Origin: Sphingobacterium tabacisoli
Lineage (GTDB): Bacteria > Bacteroidota > Bacteroidia > Sphingobacteriales > Sphingobacteriaceae
Direction: 5' to 3'
DNA: 64,000 nt
Assembly (NCBI RefSeq): GCF_017908035.1
Contig: NZ_JAEQMU010000004.1
Location: forward strand, 124,001 to 188,000
The notes beneath the pieces were generated by a model. It saw only the letters and a list, made by a program, of their open reading frames with translations, did not search any database and was not told where the DNA came from. Below, piece by piece: positions 53,389 through 61,769 of this stretch. The position numbers were made by a program, and so were the translations under genes. Position 1 is the stretch's first letter, and each line of letters starts with the position of its first letter.

Positions 53389-53438
53389 GACTTGAGGGGA
53401 CTTGAACGGACTTAAGGAGAGTTGAGGAGACTTTTATA
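53389..53438. repeat. Degenerate tandem repeat of 10-bp units (consensus GACTTGAGGA)
   Basis: Five consecutive 10-bp units start at 53389, 53399, 53409, 53419 and 53429. The first four differ from the consensus GACTTGAGGA at one to three positions; the fifth keeps only GACTT. A unit of about one helical turn puts every copy on the same face of the DNA. Upstream, the pentamer CGAAG occurs six times between 53288 and 53380. Confidence 0.6.
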
Positions 53439-53560
53439 CTTCGAATACTAACTCGAAGTGTAAGTCACCTTTTTATCTCCTAATTACTATCTTTCAAAAA
53501 GCAAAAGCCTAAGCTACTCTGGCACAACTCGAAGAACATGCAGTCGTTTAGAACCTGCAC

Positions 53561-54091
53561 TTACACATTAGAATCGTTTAACAAAATTTTAATCTGTTTG
53601 AGATGGTGGATCGGGTGGTATCCCATTAAATAGAAAATTTCCCGGACACTCATTTTACCTAATAGAGGATGTGGTATGACTAAGCGATCCAGTTCATCTT
53701 CTTCGTAAAGCCCCAACAGCGCTTCTATCTTTTCAAGATCACCTTGGATGGTCGTCGTAATGGTTTCTTTTTCCGCCAAACTAACTTCCGCAGGAGGCAA
53801 GAACTGCTCCGGAGCTTTTAGACTGGTTTGGGTATAATTATCCAGAACTGTTTGGTAGTCCCAACTCTCCCTTTCTAATAGGCCGAACATCTGAGCTAGA
53901 TATTCTTTCGATGCCAATGCTCTGGTAAACGGGACTATCGTCAATGCGATATGATTTAACTGTTGCCCAGCTGTCCATTTCCCTTCTCGGGTGTAGAGGT
54001 ATTCTTTTTCGTTCAATTGGTCTATATAATCCACCGCGGTTTGATGGTTTTTTACGAACGTTTCAATTAATTGGTGCTTTGTCATATTCAA
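53561..54091 (-). CDS. DinB-superfamily protein
   Basis: A 176-residue four-helix-bundle protein of the DinB/YfiT superfamily. The metal-ligand His residues are visible: His47 in GQQLNHIAL and His159 with His162/163 in YHPIHHLKQI. Family members include thiol-dependent transferases (bacillithiol or mycothiol S-transferases) and proteins of unknown function; no substrate can be given. The start is probably Met3 (54085). It stands alone between a terminator and the repeat-rich intergenic region. Confidence 0.8.
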   Translation of the reverse strand: MNMTKHQLIETFVKNHQTAVDYIDQLNEKEYLYTREGKWTAGQQLNHIALTIVPFTRALASKEYLAQMFGLLERESWDYQTVLDNYTQTSLKAPEQFLPPAEVSLAEKETITTTIQGDLEKIEALLGLYEEDELDRLVIPHPLLGKMSVREIFYLMGYHPIHHLKQIKILLNDSNV

Positions 54092-54125
54092 AAGTGATTA
54101 GCTATATGAACCTAAAAGTACCAAT

Positions 54126-54153
54126 AAAAGCTCTAAGTTTCCTTAGAGCTTTT
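54126..54153 (-). terminator. Terminator of the siderophore importer operon
   Basis: AAAAGCTCTAAG and CTTAGAGCTTTT form a perfect 12-bp stem with loop TTTC, 15 bp after the binding-protein stop; T runs lie on both sides. The same hairpin, with three base differences, recurs at 58195-58222 behind the divergent AraC gene. Confidence 0.75.
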
Positions 54154-54167
54154 CAATAAATATTTTA

Positions 54168-55103
54168 CTATAAGGCCTGATTTACCTCATCAATCATTCT
54201 GTTGATAGAAATCACTCCTCCTCCCGCTAGATACCATGTTTCGGAATCTAAGTACACAATCTTTCCATTTTTAAAGGCGTTTGTGCGTTGGATCAATTTG
54301 TTCTCAACTTCCTCTTTGTTTAATGGAGTATCACCAATAGCGGCACTTCTATCCACCACAAATAAGATATCAGGATTGGTCTCTGCAATAAATTCGTTAG
54401 AAGTTTTCGTGCCATGAAGATGGGTATCTAAACCTTTTGCTGCCTCCTGTACACCTAGAATATCGTGGATAAGACCAAAGCGTGAACCACTGCCATAAGC
54501 ACTAAAACGTCCTTTGTTATGTAATACGACTAACGCCTTTGCATCGGATTTCCCTGCTTTTTCTTTGACCGATGCGGCCTTCTCCTTGATAGCGGCTAGG
54601 GAAGCTTCAAACTCTTTTTCCTTACCGAAGATCTTACCCAGGTTGGTGGTATTTTTCGCTAATGCACCGAACTGGTCTTTTGTATCCCAGACAGGGATAA
54701 TAGTCGGGGCAATTTTAGAAATCTGTTCATAGGAATCTTTCAGCCTTCCTCCGATAATGATTAAATCAGGATTCAGCTCATTCAATTTTTCGATATTAGC
54801 CTCAACCAGATTCCCCAGGTCAGCAATGCTCTCATCGTCCTTATATTTTGAAAGATACTTTGGCACTCCTGTTTTGGGGATACCTACCGGCTTTACGCCT
54901 ATAAAGTCTAGGTTTTCCAATTGACTAAAGTCCAATACGACTACTCTTTTGGGATTGACCGGCACATCTACCGTTCCCAATTCATGAGTTATGGTGACTT
55001 TATCGTTAGATCCTTCACCTTCAGTCTTACTTTGGCTGGCATTGTTACATCCCGTAAAAGCGACTGTTATCGCCAATGCGAATAAAAAAACAGATTTTTT
55101 CAT
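54168..55103 (-). CDS. Siderophore ABC importer, substrate-binding lipoprotein (FatB/YclQ type)
   Basis: A 311-residue lipoprotein (signal ending VAFTGC, Cys19, then an S/E/G-rich linker) with the class III periplasmic-binding fold: KRVVVLDFSQLENLDFIGVK, LNELNPDLIIIGGR, VVLHNKGRFSAYG and DILFVVDRS. The sequence style is that of the FatB/YclQ branch, which binds catecholate or petrobactin-type siderophores, or stripped derivatives. It delivers the complex to the two permeases encoded 27 bp upstream. In a Gram-negative it would be tethered to the inner membrane, facing the periplasm. The gene for the ATPase is not found beside it. Confidence 0.88.
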   Translation of the reverse strand: MKKSVFLFALAITVAFTGCNNASQSKTEGEGSNDKVTITHELGTVDVPVNPKRVVVLDFSQLENLDFIGVKPVGIPKTGVPKYLSKYKDDESIADLGNLVEANIEKLNELNPDLIIIGGRLKDSYEQISKIAPTIIPVWDTKDQFGALAKNTTNLGKIFGKEKEFEASLAAIKEKAASVKEKAGKSDAKALVVLHNKGRFSAYGSGSRFGLIHDILGVQEAAKGLDTHLHGTKTSNEFIAETNPDILFVVDRSAAIGDTPLNKEEVENKLIQRTNAFKNGKIVYLDSETWYLAGGGVISINRMIDEVNQAL

Positions 55104-55130
55104 ATGTATATTATTTAAACAGAATTAGCA

Positions 55131-56081
55131 CTATATTTTTTTGACTTTTAACAATAGATACAGGAAATATATCCCTCCCACTAGGTTGATAATCGTACTG
55201 ATAGGGGTAGAAAAATTAAGTATCCGTTCCATAATGAACTGCCCTCCGACAATAGCAACAATAGCTACCAGGCAACAGGCAGGAATAACCAATCCGTGGC
55301 GCTGTGACTTAATCAATTGGTAAGTTACATTGGTCACCAACAAGCCTAGAAAGGCGATAGGACCGATTAGCGCTGTTGAAACCGATACAAGAATAGCAAT
55401 GATAATAAAGAAGGTCTTCACCACCTTAGGGTAATCCACCCCAAGACTAATTGCTTGATCACGTCCCAAAGCAAGTACATCGAGATACCGATTCATTCGA
55501 AAACCGAAGAGCAGAACGATTACCAAAATACCTGTAGCATACCATAGCAAGCTTTCATTGATCTTATTGAAAGAGGCAAACATCTTTCCCTGGATAATGA
55601 AAAAGTTATTGGGATCAATCAATAGCTGCATAAAAGAGCTGAACGTATTGAACAAAATCCCTAGTACCAGTCCCACCAATAGCAACAAATACATATTGTT
55701 GCGCCCTCTTCTATAAATCAGAAAATAAAGCAGAAAGGAAAATCCGATCATGAATAGAACCGACAGCAAGAAATTGTCAAAACTATTAAGAACACGGAAA
55801 GTCATATCGCCGTATACAAACACGATTATGGTCTGCAATAGCATATAGACTGATTCAAATCCCATAATAGAAGGGGTTAAAATCCTATTGGCAGTGATCG
55901 TCTGAAAAGCAACAGAGGAATAAGCAACACAACAAGCTACGACAAGCATCGCGACCAACTTGATGGACCTTAATTCTAATGCAAACCGCCAACTAGTCCC
56001 AAGATTATAGCCTAAGAATAAACCTATAATAATAAGGGCCAATAATAGTAATAGCAAAACTCTCTTCTTGTTCTCCTTCAT
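55131..56081 (-). CDS. Siderophore ABC importer permease (FatC/YclO type)
   Basis: A 316-residue FecCD-family permease with eight to ten membrane helices. GLLVTNVTYQLIKSQRHGLV and ISTIINLVGGIYFLYLLLK are the conserved C-terminal segments that form the ATPase contact and the last helix. It forms the channel with the second permease, with whose gene it overlaps by four bases (ATGA). Its stop is 27 bp before the binding-protein gene, where related operons carry the ATPase. Confidence 0.88.
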   Translation of the reverse strand: MKENKKRVLLLLLLALIIIGLFLGYNLGTSWRFALELRSIKLVAMLVVACCVAYSSVAFQTITANRILTPSIMGFESVYMLLQTIIVFVYGDMTFRVLNSFDNFLLSVLFMIGFSFLLYFLIYRRGRNNMYLLLLVGLVLGILFNTFSSFMQLLIDPNNFFIIQGKMFASFNKINESLLWYATGILVIVLLFGFRMNRYLDVLALGRDQAISLGVDYPKVVKTFFIIIAILVSVSTALIGPIAFLGLLVTNVTYQLIKSQRHGLVIPACCLVAIVAIVGGQFIMERILNFSTPISTIINLVGGIYFLYLLLKVKKI

Positions 56082-57019
56082 TTCTTGCGCAATAAAAGAA
56101 GGAGAAATAGTATACCTCCAATAAAACCAACGACCATACCTATCGGAACCTCGAAAGGGAAAATGATTACCCTTCCGATAATGTCACAGATCAGCAGGAA
56201 AATAGCTCCCCATAGTGCAACATAAGGAAGTGTCTTCTTAATATTATCGCCATATACCATACTGACTATATTCGGAACGACCAACCCCAGAAAAGTAATA
56301 GAACCGGCAGTGATAATGACAGTACTAACCGTTAAGGAGACACATAATACCCCTATATTCATAACAGCTTTGTAATTCAGGCCAAGATTTTTGGAGAAAT
56401 CCCGCCCCATCCCTACGACCGCAAACTTATTGGCATATAGATAAGTAACTATTATCGCAGGTAGACTGACGTAAATAAGCTCGTACTGCCCCTGCAAAAT
56501 ACCTGAAAAATCACCCATCATCCAGGCGTTCATATCTTGCACTAAATTATGGTTGACAGCGAAAAAAGTAGCGATAGAGTTCAGAATACCTCCAAACATA
56601 AGTCCTACTAATGGAATAAAAATAACGTTGCGGAATCGTATACGTTCCGTAATAAATAAGAAGAGTAAGCTACCTAGAAATGTAAAACAGAACGCAAAAG
56701 CCCCTTTTACAAGCATACTAGATGCTGGAATAAGAAACATCCCTGCCAATAAGCCCATCTTGGCTGCTTCTAATGTCCCAGCTGTAGTGGGTGACACAAA
56801 TTTATTCTGTGTCATCTGTTGCATAATAAGGCCACATACACTCAATCCGATTCCAGCTAGCATCAAGGATATCGTCCTTGGTATGCGACTCAAAGACACA
56901 ATAGAAATCTTGTCCACATCCCATCGAAGAATATCTGATACAGAAATATCGGCCACTCCTACAAATAAGGAGAGTATAGAAAAAAATAATAAAACGAATA
57001 TAAGTAGTGTTGTCTTCAA
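56078..57019 (-). CDS. Siderophore ABC importer permease (FatD/YclN type); start corrected
   Basis: A FecCD-family permease, 313 residues from the proposed start. It contains GIGLSVCGLIMQQMTQNKFV, the highly conserved motif before helix 3, and ends GMVVGFIGGILFLLLLLRKK. An in-frame ATG at 57136 would add 39 polar residues unlike the family, and a TAGCTTTG promoter box (57112-57119) lies inside that extension. The TTG at 57017-57019, starting LKTTLLIF, therefore fits better, though AAGGAG abuts it too closely to be a good ribosome site. It is the first gene of the operon, divergent from the AraC-type regulator. Confidence 0.82.
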   Translation of the reverse strand: MKTTLLIFVLLFFSILSLFVGVADISVSDILRWDVDKISIVSLSRIPRTISLMLAGIGLSVCGLIMQQMTQNKFVSPTTAGTLEAAKMGLLAGMFLIPASSMLVKGAFAFCFTFLGSLLFLFITERIRFRNVIFIPLVGLMFGGILNSIATFFAVNHNLVQDMNAWMMGDFSGILQGQYELIYVSLPAIIVTYLYANKFAVVGMGRDFSKNLGLNYKAVMNIGVLCVSLTVSTVIITAGSITFLGLVVPNIVSMVYGDNIKKTLPYVALWGAIFLLICDIIGRVIIFPFEVPIGMVVGFIGGILFLLLLLRKK

Positions 57020-57111
57020 CTCCTTAGCCCAGTATTTGAAACAATTAACAGAATCATTACAATGATATGCCTTAAAGCTATTCTTATTAAGACTTATTAT
57101 AAATATATTTG

Positions 57112-57119
57112 CAAAGCTA
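57112..57119 (-). promoter_or_regulatory. -7 box (TAGCTTTG) of the siderophore importer operon
   Basis: Minus strand TAGCTTTG followed by CA matches TAnnTTTG. The start would be near 57105, leaving about 85 nt before the TTG at 57019. The box lies 62 bp from the divergent AraC gene start, so the regulator could bind between them. Confidence 0.45.
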
Positions 57120-57180
57120 GATTTATCTAAATGCAAGAGGTTAACAAAACAGGATGATTATTTAATATAAAGGGATTAAA

Positions 57181-58167
57181 ATGAGGCTTTCAGCAAAGTT
57201 GAAACAGGTTGACAGGTATTATATCCAAAAGGAAATAGACGATGCCTATAACAGGTCTACCCTACTGGACGAAAGGGAAGTTGACATTGTAGAAGACAGA
57301 ATAGGCCAAATCACCTACAAACAGATGTCCTGCGGGGGCATGTTGTTAATTGATGTAACAATGACCCTGCAACATGCTATGACGGATATCTTCAAGATAG
57401 ACGGTGAAAGTGTCATGATGGAGTTTATGTTTGACTCTAAAATAGAAGCTGATATTGATAAGCTAACACACTCTACATGGGATCTAGCCAACACACATAA
57501 TATAACCTTCTCTAAAAACTACCAAGGACGGTTTAAAATACCTCCAAACATCCCTGTTCAGTTTCTAATCATCATCCTCTCTAAGGAGTATTATTTTAAC
57601 CTCATTCCGAAAGACTATATACTGCATCAAGAGTTTGCAAATAATATCTTCGAACAAAAGACAGCCACCCTATCCGGCACGATGCTGCAGTTCAACCCGT
57701 CTATGCATGCTGTCATTCACGAAATAAGGTCATGCACTAGAAAAGGAGAGTTAAAACGCCTCTATATTGAGAATAAAATACAAGAGCTCCTCTTATTGCA
57801 ACTCGAAATAAACCAAAAGCAACATCTTCTATATAATAGATCAGGCTTGAATGACCGTGACCATAAAAAGCTACTGGAAGCCAAGAATATATTAGACATC
57901 GGCTTTAGAGATGCCCCAGGAATTCCGGAGCTTGCTCGTATGAGCTATCTCAATGAGTTCAAGCTCAAAAAAGGCTTCAAATCCTGTTTTGGCATGACCA
58001 TAAAGAGTTATGTCATTTCTTTACGGATGAGACATGCCATAGATTTATTGAATGAAGAGAAACATAGTATAACCGAAATTGCCTACCTGTGCGGATATAA
58101 TGGCATCGTACAGTTCTCCTCTGCATTTAAAGCGTATTATGGTTACGCTCCGAGTAATATGAAATAA
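57181..58167 (+). CDS. AraC-family transcriptional regulator (PchR-like)
   Basis: A 328-residue protein with a poorly conserved N-terminal ligand domain (about 1-215) and a C-terminal AraC DNA-binding domain (about 228-328) with two helix-turn-helix units: IPELARMSYLNEFKLKKGFK and ITEIAYLCGYNGIVQFSSAF, closing in YYGYAPSNMK. N-terminal residues and domain order recall PchR, which activates siderophore uptake genes when the ferric complex enters the cell. It is divergent from the importer operon, only 44 bp from its longest possible reading frame, and probably activates it. Confidence 0.85.
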   Translation: MRLSAKLKQVDRYYIQKEIDDAYNRSTLLDEREVDIVEDRIGQITYKQMSCGGMLLIDVTMTLQHAMTDIFKIDGESVMMEFMFDSKIEADIDKLTHSTWDLANTHNITFSKNYQGRFKIPPNIPVQFLIIILSKEYYFNLIPKDYILHQEFANNIFEQKTATLSGTMLQFNPSMHAVIHEIRSCTRKGELKRLYIENKIQELLLLQLEINQKQHLLYNRSGLNDRDHKKLLEAKNILDIGFRDAPGIPELARMSYLNEFKLKKGFKSCFGMTIKSYVISLRMRHAIDLLNEEKHSITEIAYLCGYNGIVQFSSAFKAYYGYAPSNMK

Positions 58168-58194
58168 ATGGGATTTTTCGGGGGAATAAATAAC

Positions 58195-58224
58195 AAAAGC
58201 TCCAAGTTTCCTTGAAGCTTTTTA
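58195..58224 (+). terminator. Terminator behind the AraC-type gene
   Basis: AAAAGCTCCAAG and CTTGAAGCTTTT pair over 11 of 12 positions around TTTC, followed by T and ATAG. It ends the regulator message 28 bp after its stop, 4 bp before the tRNA gene, and is 25/28 identical to the hairpin at 54126-54153. Confidence 0.7.
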
Positions 58225-58227
58225 TAG

Positions 58228-58301
58228 TAGCGGGGAGCAGGATCGAACTGCCGACCTCAGGGTTATGAATCCTGCGCTCTAACCATCTGAGCTACCCCGC
58301 C
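58228..58301 (-). tRNA. tRNA-Met (anticodon CAT)
   Basis: The minus strand folds into a full cloverleaf of 74 nt. The acceptor arm GGCGGGG pairs with CCCCGCT; the D arm is GCTC/GAGC; the anticodon loop is TTCATAA with anticodon CAT; the T arm is GGCAG/CTGCT around TTCGATC; discriminator A is at 58228. CCA is not encoded. The first pair is G-U rather than a mismatch, and the three G-C pairs of initiator tRNA are lacking at the anticodon stem, so this should be an elongator tRNA-Met. A tRNA-Ile read by lysidine also has CAT, but its body usually differs. Confidence 0.93.
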
Positions 58302-58541
58302 GTTTCAGTGATGCAAATATAGCAATAAGGAATTATTTTCAAAGTAATTTTTTAGAGATTTTAATAATTTTATAACCTTCAAAAAAGCCCCCTTACGCAA
58401 TTATCTAAGAATGAAAGCTGTAACATGTTGACAACTTTTTGGATGTTAACAAATTTTATTCTGCTTCATGTGCTTTTAAAATAAAAATATGTATTATTAC
58501 AGAAATCAATATGAAAACGTTAACTAAAAAATGATTTAGCT

Positions 58542-58919
58542 ATGTCGGAAAAAACTAAAATTCACCTAGAATATATAATCAACTCTTCTCCACGTATTCT
58601 TTACCCTTATTTAATTGAGCCGAACGATCTTGCACAATGGTTTGCTGATGATGTAATCTATCACGATGGAGTCTACGAATTCATTTGGGATGGAGAATCT
58701 CACAGAGCAAAAATTGCTGTTTTTAAAGAAAACAAATATGTTAAGTTCAAATGGATAGATGACGAACCCCACTTTTTCGAACTGGAAATCATACAGGATG
58801 AGTTAACAAATGATGTCGCGCTCGCTATCACAGACCATGCGAAAGACGAAAATGTAGAAGATCGAAAAAAAATCTGGGATAACTCGATAAGCTATCTTCA
58901 AAGTGTAATTGGTGCTTAA
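58542..58919 (+). CDS. START-like/AHSA1-type domain protein
   Basis: A 125-residue cytoplasmic protein of the SRPBCC/START-like superfamily, of the short Bacteroidota type. It begins with KIHLEYIINSSPRILYPYLI and has the LAQWFADDV loop and a WDGESHRAKI strand, then the long C-terminal helix ending LQSVIGA. Such domains bind hydrophobic ligands in a deep pocket; this subgroup has no known function. It is 66 bp from the LptF/LptG gene, which has its own promoter. Confidence 0.8.
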   Translation: MSEKTKIHLEYIINSSPRILYPYLIEPNDLAQWFADDVIYHDGVYEFIWDGESHRAKIAVFKENKYVKFKWIDDEPHFFELEIIQDELTNDVALAITDHAKDENVEDRKKIWDNSISYLQSVIGA

Positions 58920-58926
58920 AATTCTG

Positions 58927-58934
58927 TACCTTTG
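58927..58934 (+). promoter_or_regulatory. -7 box (TACCTTTG) of the LptF/LptG-family gene
   Basis: TACCTTTG followed by TT is a TAnnTTTG match directly after the START-like stop codon. It predicts a start near 58940, about 45 nt before the ATG at 58986. The permease gene is therefore probably transcribed separately from the START-like gene. Confidence 0.45.
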
Positions 58935-58985
58935 TTTATCACGCATAGCCTCATGTAAAGCTAACAAGGCTATGCTTATAGATAC

Positions 58986-60443
58986 ATGAAAAAAGTACAC
59001 AAATTAATACTACAAGCATTCATTAAGCCATTCATTGTCACATTTTGTATCGTGATGTTTGTGCTTTTGATGCTTTTTTTATTTAAGTATATCGACGACC
59101 TAATCGGAAAAGGATTCGAGTGGTATGTTATTATGGAGCTTATCGGCTATCAATGTGCCGTACAGTTGTCCATGGCCCTCCCACTTTCCATGCTTCTCTC
59201 CTCTATCATGACTTTTGGTAACTTGGGAGAAAGCTATGAATTGGTCGCCATAAAAGCTGCAGGTGTTTCATTACGAAAAGCCATGAGCCCTTTATTTATT
59301 CTAGTTGGCATATTTGCAGCGGGTTCCTTTTTATTTTCCGATTATATTCTGCCTGTAGTCAATCTAAAGATGGGCTCGTTATTATGGGATGTTCGCAACA
59401 AAAAGGCTGACTTTCTTATCAAACCAGGAATCTTCAACAGTACTATTCCGGGATATGCAATCCGAGCCAAAAGCAAAAGCAAAGACGGCACCGTACTATA
59501 CGACCTCACAATCTACGACAAATCAAAAGGCAATACCGCGAGTGATGTCCTTGTAGCAAAAGAAGGATATATGTACAATTCACGAGATCAAAGCTTTATG
59601 ATCTTAAAGCTTATCGATGGCGTTCGTTATGAAGACTCTCGTTCGAATAATGCAAAAACCTATGACCCACGTCAGCAGTTCACTCGTTTTTATTTCAAAG
59701 AAACAGAGACTAAGTTTGATATGGATGCGTTTGAAATGAAGCGTACCGACGAAAACCTCTTCAAACAACATCATCAGATGCTAAATCTACGTCAGCTTAA
59801 GCTTAAGTCTGATACCAACCTTATGGAGTTAGATAGCGTCTCCAGGATTAGTGCTCAGGAACTAAAACATAATATCCTTTATACGTCTCGATACTATAAC
59901 GAGGGGAATAGAGAGAAAGCCAAAATAAAAATCAATGACGATATCCTGACCTATATTCCCGAATCCAACAGACGAAATGTGGTAAGCAGTGCTCTTGGAC
60001 AGATTCAACAATTCAAAGACGGTACCTTTAATAGAGCTGCCGAATATCAAGGACTGATTGATAAGGATATTCGCTATGATGTTGAATATCATAGGAAATT
60101 CACACTAGCCATTTCCTGTCTTCTCCTCTTTGCTATTGGAGCCCCATTAGGTGCAATCATTAGAAAAGGTGGGTTAGGTGCTCCTGTAGTCATATCGATC
60201 ATATTCTTTCTTATATACCATATCATATCGACTGTAGCAGAGAAGTCAGCAAAAGATGGAGCTATCACTCCTTTTTGGGGAATGTGGATGGCCATAGTCG
60301 TGCTTACGCCTTTAGCCGCGTTCCTTACCTACAAATCCACTACGGATTCTGCGCTGTTTGATATGGATCAATACAAGATAAAAGCACAACTTGCATTAGG
60401 CTGGATTAAAGACAAACTAAAAATCAAAAAACAAAAGGCTTAA
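58986..60443 (+). CDS. LptF/LptG-family (YjgP/YjgQ) lipopolysaccharide export permease
   Basis: A 485-residue membrane protein of the YjgP/YjgQ family: three N-terminal membrane helices (about 10-125, with MALPLSMLLSSIMTFGNLGE, the conserved family motif), a large periplasmic jellyroll (about 140-370) and three C-terminal helices (about 375-465, with FTLAISCLLLFAIGAPLGAI). Two such proteins form the Lpt inner-membrane exporter with LptB and carry LPS to the surface. Here there is only one, and no lptB or lptC nearby. It is longer than the usual 360-390 residues of E. coli LptF/G, as in other Bacteroidota. Confidence 0.88.
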   Translation: MKKVHKLILQAFIKPFIVTFCIVMFVLLMLFLFKYIDDLIGKGFEWYVIMELIGYQCAVQLSMALPLSMLLSSIMTFGNLGESYELVAIKAAGVSLRKAMSPLFILVGIFAAGSFLFSDYILPVVNLKMGSLLWDVRNKKADFLIKPGIFNSTIPGYAIRAKSKSKDGTVLYDLTIYDKSKGNTASDVLVAKEGYMYNSRDQSFMILKLIDGVRYEDSRSNNAKTYDPRQQFTRFYFKETETKFDMDAFEMKRTDENLFKQHHQMLNLRQLKLKSDTNLMELDSVSRISAQELKHNILYTSRYYNEGNREKAKIKINDDILTYIPESNRRNVVSSALGQIQQFKDGTFNRAAEYQGLIDKDIRYDVEYHRKFTLAISCLLLFAIGAPLGAIIRKGGLGAPVVISIIFFLIYHIISTVAEKSAKDGAITPFWGMWMAIVVLTPLAAFLTYKSTTDSALFDMDQYKIKAQLALGWIKDKLKIKKQKA

Positions 60444-60488
60444 TTCCGATTTTGACTTCTTGATTATCAAAAGAACAAAAATCAAATA

Positions 60489-60496
60489 TACCTTTG
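60489..60496 (+). promoter_or_regulatory. -7 box (TACCTTTG) of the ribBA gene
   Basis: TACCTTTG followed by TA matches TAnnTTTG and lies 22 bp before the ATG at 60519, giving a leader of about 16 nt. Such a short leader leaves no room for an FMN riboswitch. Confidence 0.5.
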
Positions 60497-60518
60497 TAAT
60501 TGGAAAACTAATATATCA

Positions 60519-61733
60519 ATGGATATAAAATTAAACACAATCGAAGAAGCCATTGAAGACATCAAGGCTGGAAAAGTAATCATTGTAGTGGACGATGAGG
60601 ACAGGGAGAATGAAGGCGACTTTATTACTGCAGCTAGAAATGCTACCCCTGAAATAATAAACTTCATGGCGACACATGGACGCGGATTAGTGTGTGCACC
60701 ATTATCGGAAGAGCGTTGTAAAGAGCTCAACCTACACCCAATGGTAGGCCAAAATACCGCTATATACGAAACAAACTTTACCGTCTCTGTAGACTTACAG
60801 GGATATGGTTGTACCACAGGAATATCAGCTTCAGACCGCTCGAAGACAATAAAGGCGTTAATAGACCCTAACATTAAACCTGAAGAATTAGGTCGTCCAG
60901 GTCATATATTTCCATTGATAGCGATGGATGGGGGCGTTCTACGTCGTACTGGACACACCGAAGCAACGGTTGATATAGCAAGACTTGCAGGTTTCGAGCC
61001 AGCAGGTGTATTGGTAGAGATTCTTAAAGAAGACGGAGAAATGGCAAGGCTTCCTGATTTACTGGAAGTTGCCAAACGTTTTGACCTCAAAATCATTAGT
61101 ATAGAGGATCTAATCGAGTATCGTCTAAAACACGACTCATTAATCAACGAAGAGGTATCCGTAAAAATGCCTACGGCATACGGTGACTTCAAGATGAAAG
61201 CTTTTACCCAAAAGAATAGTGGTGAACAGCACCTTGCTATATACAAAGGCGAATGGAAAGAAGACGAACCGGTATTGGTACGTGTACACAGCTCTTGTAT
61301 GACGGGAGATATATTTGGGTCATGCCGCTGCGACTGTGGCCCTCAGCTCCACAAAGCCATGGAAATGATTGAGAAAGAAGGTAAGGGCATCATCGTATAC
61401 ATGAACCAAGAAGGACGGGGTATCGGCTTAATCAATAAACTTCACGCCTACAAATTGCAGGAAGAAGGTATCGATACAGTAGATGCTAATATCCAACTGG
61501 GATTCAAAGCGGATCATAGAGACTATGGTGTAGGTGCTCAGATACTCCGCCATATGGGAGTTTCAAAAATGAGACTAATGTCCAACAATCCGACAAAAAG
61601 AGCTGGTCTAGTAGGGTATGGACTTGAGGTTGTTGAAAATGTGCCTATCGAAATAGAGCCCAATGTATACAACGAAGAGTATTTAAAAACTAAACGTGAC
61701 CGAATGGGACATACCATTCTCAAAAACATATAA
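60519..61733 (+). CDS. ribBA: Bifunctional 3,4-dihydroxy-2-butanone 4-phosphate synthase / GTP cyclohydrolase II
   Basis: A 404-residue fusion. RibB (about residues 5-205) carries [20 protein letters not shown] and [14 protein letters not shown]; RibA (about 210-400) carries the zinc-binding Cys set in [27 protein letters not shown] and RPGLVGYG-like [12 protein letters not shown]. All catalytic residues look intact in both halves. It makes the two precursors of riboflavin: dihydroxybutanone phosphate from ribulose 5-phosphate, and the pyrimidine from GTP. It is a stand-alone gene with its own promoter and terminator. Confidence 0.97.
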   Translation: MDIKLNTIEEAIEDIKAGKVIIVVDDEDRENEGDFITAARNATPEIINFMATHGRGLVCAPLSEERCKELNLHPMVGQNTAIYETNFTVSVDLQGYGCTTGISASDRSKTIKALIDPNIKPEELGRPGHIFPLIAMDGGVLRRTGHTEATVDIARLAGFEPAGVLVEILKEDGEMARLPDLLEVAKRFDLKIISIEDLIEYRLKHDSLINEEVSVKMPTAYGDFKMKAFTQKNSGEQHLAIYKGEWKEDEPVLVRVHSSCMTGDIFGSCRCDCGPQLHKAMEMIEKEGKGIIVYMNQEGRGIGLINKLHAYKLQEEGIDTVDANIQLGFKADHRDYGVGAQILRHMGVSKMRLMSNNPTKRAGLVGYGLEVVENVPIEIEPNVYNEEYLKTKRDRMGHTILKNI

Positions 61734-61736
61734 ATA

Positions 61737-61765
61737 AAAAAAAGAGGACTTGATCCTCTTTTTTT
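61737..61765. terminator. Bidirectional terminator between ribBA and a small barrel gene
   Basis: AAAAAAAGAGGA (61737-61748) and TCCTCTTTTTTT (61754-61765) pair around CTTGA, with T runs on both strands. The flanking genes are convergent. Confidence 0.8.
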
Positions 61766-61769
61766 ATTT

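Noticed and set aside
53202-53405. Short open frame of 67 codons on the + strand, and another of 63 codons on the minus strand (53183-53374)
   Set aside because: Both lie in the hairpin and CGAAG-rich region, have low-complexity, repeat-driven composition and no recognisable protein feature.
58228-58301. tRNA as initiator tRNA-Met or as tRNA-Ile with modified CAT anticodon
   Set aside because: Acceptor position 1 is paired (G-U), and the anticodon stem lacks the three G-C pairs of initiators. Tests for lysidine-type tRNA-Ile need a database comparison, but the body looks like elongator Met.
60444-60518. FMN riboswitch in front of ribBA
   Set aside because: Only 75 bp separate the genes, and the promoter box leaves a leader of about 16 nt, too short for the aptamer.
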